Position numbers and translations under genes: made by a program. Below, in pieces: positions 62,358 to 64,000 of a stretch of 64,000 nt of DNA. The notes beneath the pieces are model-generated. The model had not been told where the DNA came from, ran no database searches, and saw only the letters and a list, made by a program, of their open reading frames with translations. How positions within the stretch are numbered: position 1 is the first letter of the stretch; every line of letters begins with the position of its first letter. The DNA is from Candidatus Heimdallarchaeota archaeon B3_Heim (GTDB lineage Archaea; Asgardarchaeota; Heimdallarchaeia; Hodarchaeales; Hodarchaeaceae): positions 1 to 64,000 of the forward strand of contig NJBF01000019.1 in the NCBI GenBank assembly GCA_003144275.1. Reading direction: 5' to 3'.

Positions 62358-64000
62358 TTAATGAGAAATTTCCTTTGTGACTTCTGCAAGATCCATCTTG
62401 ACACCCTGTATTATCGCAGGAATCTGCGATATAAGGACAATTAATAATACACCAAACCATAAAATAATCCAGGTTTGGGGTGAAACTATGATCTTGAAGT
62501 AGAATAATCTTAAAGCGTTACTAAGGATCCAATCTGCAAGTAGTAAACCGGGGAGAATTCCACCGAGGATCCCCATGATTGTTTGGCTGAGATTTTCAAT
62601 TGTAATAATGAATAGAAATTCTTGATCCGATAAACCAAGTGTCAGCATTGTGGCACTCTCCCGTGATCGTTCTTGAAAATTAATGTGTATGGTTGTAAAA
62701 ATGGCGGCTCCTGCTAAGATACAGGCAAAAACAAGGAAAATTGCTACAATTACATTGAAAGCTGCCATAGTGAGATTGACTGATGTTCGGAAATCGTACC
62801 CAAAAGTAATGGATCGAATTTCACTAAGAGAACTAATCTCTGTTTTAATATTTTCTAGAATTGTAAGATTATCTGGGTTTTTTACTTTTAGAATTAACTT
62901 AGAGTAGGGAGATAAGTCAATATCGAGATGAGAATTCTTGAAAATATCAATACCCATTGCTTCTGTAAGGGTTTGTACCGTGGTATAAGCAACAGTACTC
63001 CATATCTCTTCAGATACTCCTGTTACCGTGATATCTGCATTACTAAATTTAACTTCCTCCGCGTTACTAGAAAATGATAACCTTTCCTTGTTTTGAGTAA
63101 TGAGATTTTCTAGATAACTCAAAGTTTCATTTCTTGCACGATCTTCTCCAAATGTATACCATAAATTCCATGTTACATTAGCTGCCCAAAAAGCATAACT
63201 GATGTAAGGTATTCTCGGATAGCCATAAGATAGAATACTACCCGTGGAGGAACTTAAAGTCCTAGCCAGACCAGAAGTGAGTATAATACTGTCGTTAGGT
63301 AATAATTGATCTTCTTTCGAAGTCCATTGAAAATTATGAGTCTGAGGAGAGGAGGAATTCCATGCGATTATTAATGCTTCTTCCTTACGACTACTTGTCT
63401 CAATAATAGAGGGAATCTCTAATACAGCATCTACTGATTCAACACCTTCGAGTTGCTCAATAAAATCTATATCATCTATTAATCCAAGGTCCGCAAATTT
63501 AAAACCATCATAGCTAACAGTTAAGTGATAATCTGAGGTCTGGGTGAATTGTCTGGAGATTCCAGTGTTAACTGAATCGTTAAATGCTCCTGATACAACT
63601 AAAATCATCACAGAGGCGGAAATCGCAATTATCGTTGCGATTGTGCGCGATCTTTGTCTAAAAAGATTACGAAGAGGAATTGTGAAACGGATGCGAAATG
63701 ATCGAATTCTGAATAGCTTCTCAATGAATGAAAAACGCCCCTTACCAACTTTGATATTCCCCTGAAGCGCCTCTCGAGGTGACATTTGATTAGCTTTAAC
63801 TGCAGGGATTAACCCACTAATAAAAGTTACTGTAACTCCAAAAAAGAATGCACTTAATATCACACCTAGTTGTAATTCTATTGAAATTATGGTTGGAAAA
63901 CCCATGAAGTAAGCGTAAACCCAGGTTATACCTCCAGATACTATAATTCCCAATACAATCCCCACAAAACTTCCTAATATTCCCAGAATTAGCGAATAGG
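62358..64000 (-). CDS. FtsX-type ABC transporter permease, partial (5' end outside window)
   Basis: At least 546 residues; the frame is open to the right edge (L-I-L-G-I-L-G-S-F-V-G-I-V just before the first internal GTG), so the real start lies beyond 64000. Visible parts: the last two helices of a first FtsX domain (with P-A-V-K-A-N-Q-M-S-P-R-E-A-L), then a helix (T-I-A-T-I-I-A-I-S-A-S-V), a long extracytoplasmic domain (~130-400), and a second FtsX domain with three helices and the cytosolic loop R-E-S-A-T-M-L-T-L-G. This double arrangement matches LolC/MacB-like transporters of the long, archaeal type (about 800-1000 residues). An ATP-binding partner is not in the window. Confidence 0.85.
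   Translation of the reverse strand, partial: YSLILGILGSFVGIVLGIIVSGGITWVYAYFMGFPTIISIELQLGVILSAFFFGVTVTFISGLIPAVKANQMSPREALQGNIKVGKGRFSFIEKLFRIRSFRIRFTIPLRNLFRQRSRTIATIIAISASVMILVVSGAFNDSVNTGISRQFTQTSDYHLTVSYDGFKFADLGLIDDIDFIEQLEGVESVDAVLEIPSIIETSSRKEEALIIAWNSSSPQTHNFQWTSKEDQLLPNDSIILTSGLARTLSSSTGSILSYGYPRIPYISYAFWAANVTWNLWYTFGEDRARNETLSYLENLITQNKERLSFSSNAEEVKFSNADITVTGVSEEIWSTVAYTTVQTLTEAMGIDIFKNSHLDIDLSPYSKLILKVKNPDNLTILENIKTEISSLSEIRSITFGYDFRTSVNLTMAAFNVIVAIFLVFACILAGAAIFTTIHINFQERSRESATMLTLGLSDQEFLFIITIENLSQTIMGILGGILPGLLLADWILSNALRLFYFKIIVSPQTWIILWFGVLLIVLISQIPAIIQGVKMDLAEVTKEISH

Noticed and set aside
1..64000. tRNA, rRNA, CRISPR arrays, insertion sequences
   Set aside because: No T-loop/acceptor pattern, no rRNA core, no regularly spaced long direct repeats and no transposase were seen in intergenic regions. 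A covariance-model search would be decisive.

Overview
The window is AT-rich archaeal chromosomal DNA. The archaeal assignment rests on a RadA recombinase, an Orc1/Cdc6 initiator, the wybutosine enzyme Taw1/TYW1, a THEP1-type NTPase, a DRG-like TGS GTPase, frequent GTG/TTG starts and very short spacers. WD40, coiled-coil/winged-helix, SERCA-like and RGG-type proteins would fit an Asgard (Heimdallarchaeia-like) genome. That placement is an inference; nothing here proves the lineage. I saw no rRNA, tRNA, CRISPR array, insertion sequence or prophage. The 3' end of the gene at the right edge is inside the window and its 5' end is not.

Layout. 0-5 kb: small membrane protein, dCMP deaminase, a very basic small protein, a HAD protein lacking its nucleophile, and MalQ. 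4.4-12.7 kb: WD40 protein, two large membrane proteins, an MFS transporter and an M48 protease. 12.7-16 kb: nitrilase-family hydrolase overlapping an HdrD/GlpC-like Fe-S protein, then a coiled-coil protein. 16-20 kb: nitroreductase, CheW-like protein, soluble histidine kinase with a MEDS-like sensor, winged-helix protein, Taw1. 20-32 kb: GH57 glucan enzyme, two small related proteins, M20 peptidase, orphan DNA methyltransferase, SDR enzyme, response regulator with an unknown output domain, ABC exporter, HAD phosphatase, Dus, DRG-like GTPase. 32-41.5 kb: SERCA-like P-type ATPase, second M48 protease, VWA protein and MoxR-type AAA ATPase, and two helical proteins. 41.6-45.5 kb: hydrogenase maturation genes hypF, hypC, hypE. 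45.6-51 kb: YtcJ-like amidohydrolase, 2-hydroxyacid dehydrogenase, RGG/zinc-ribbon membrane protein, CBS membrane protein. 51.2-54.4 kb: orc1/cdc6 and radA diverging from a 692-bp gap that may be an origin. 54.6-64 kb: a membrane protein gene broken by an in-frame TAA, THEP1, glycerol kinase, HAD phosphatase, a metal-dependent hydrolase paired with a diaminopentanoate-dehydrogenase-like enzyme, a second coiled-coil/winged-helix protein, and a partial FtsX-type permease.

The most striking observation is at 37.9 kb. The MoxR-type ATPase ends at a TAG directly preceded by a canonical -1 slippery heptamer (A AAA AAC). Seven nucleotides further on there is a GC-only 5-bp stem whose loop can pair downstream as a pseudoknot. 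The -1 frame then runs open, with no usable start codon for 56 codons, into the VWA protein. This looks like programmed frameshifting that would make an AAA-VWA fusion of about 629 residues; a homopolymer sequencing error is the main alternative. Other notable points are the TAA-interrupted type I membrane protein, an RGG-repeat membrane protein with zinc ribbons, a DRG-like GTPase with a degenerate G3 motif, and an archaeal MEDS-like/CheW/histidine kinase cluster.
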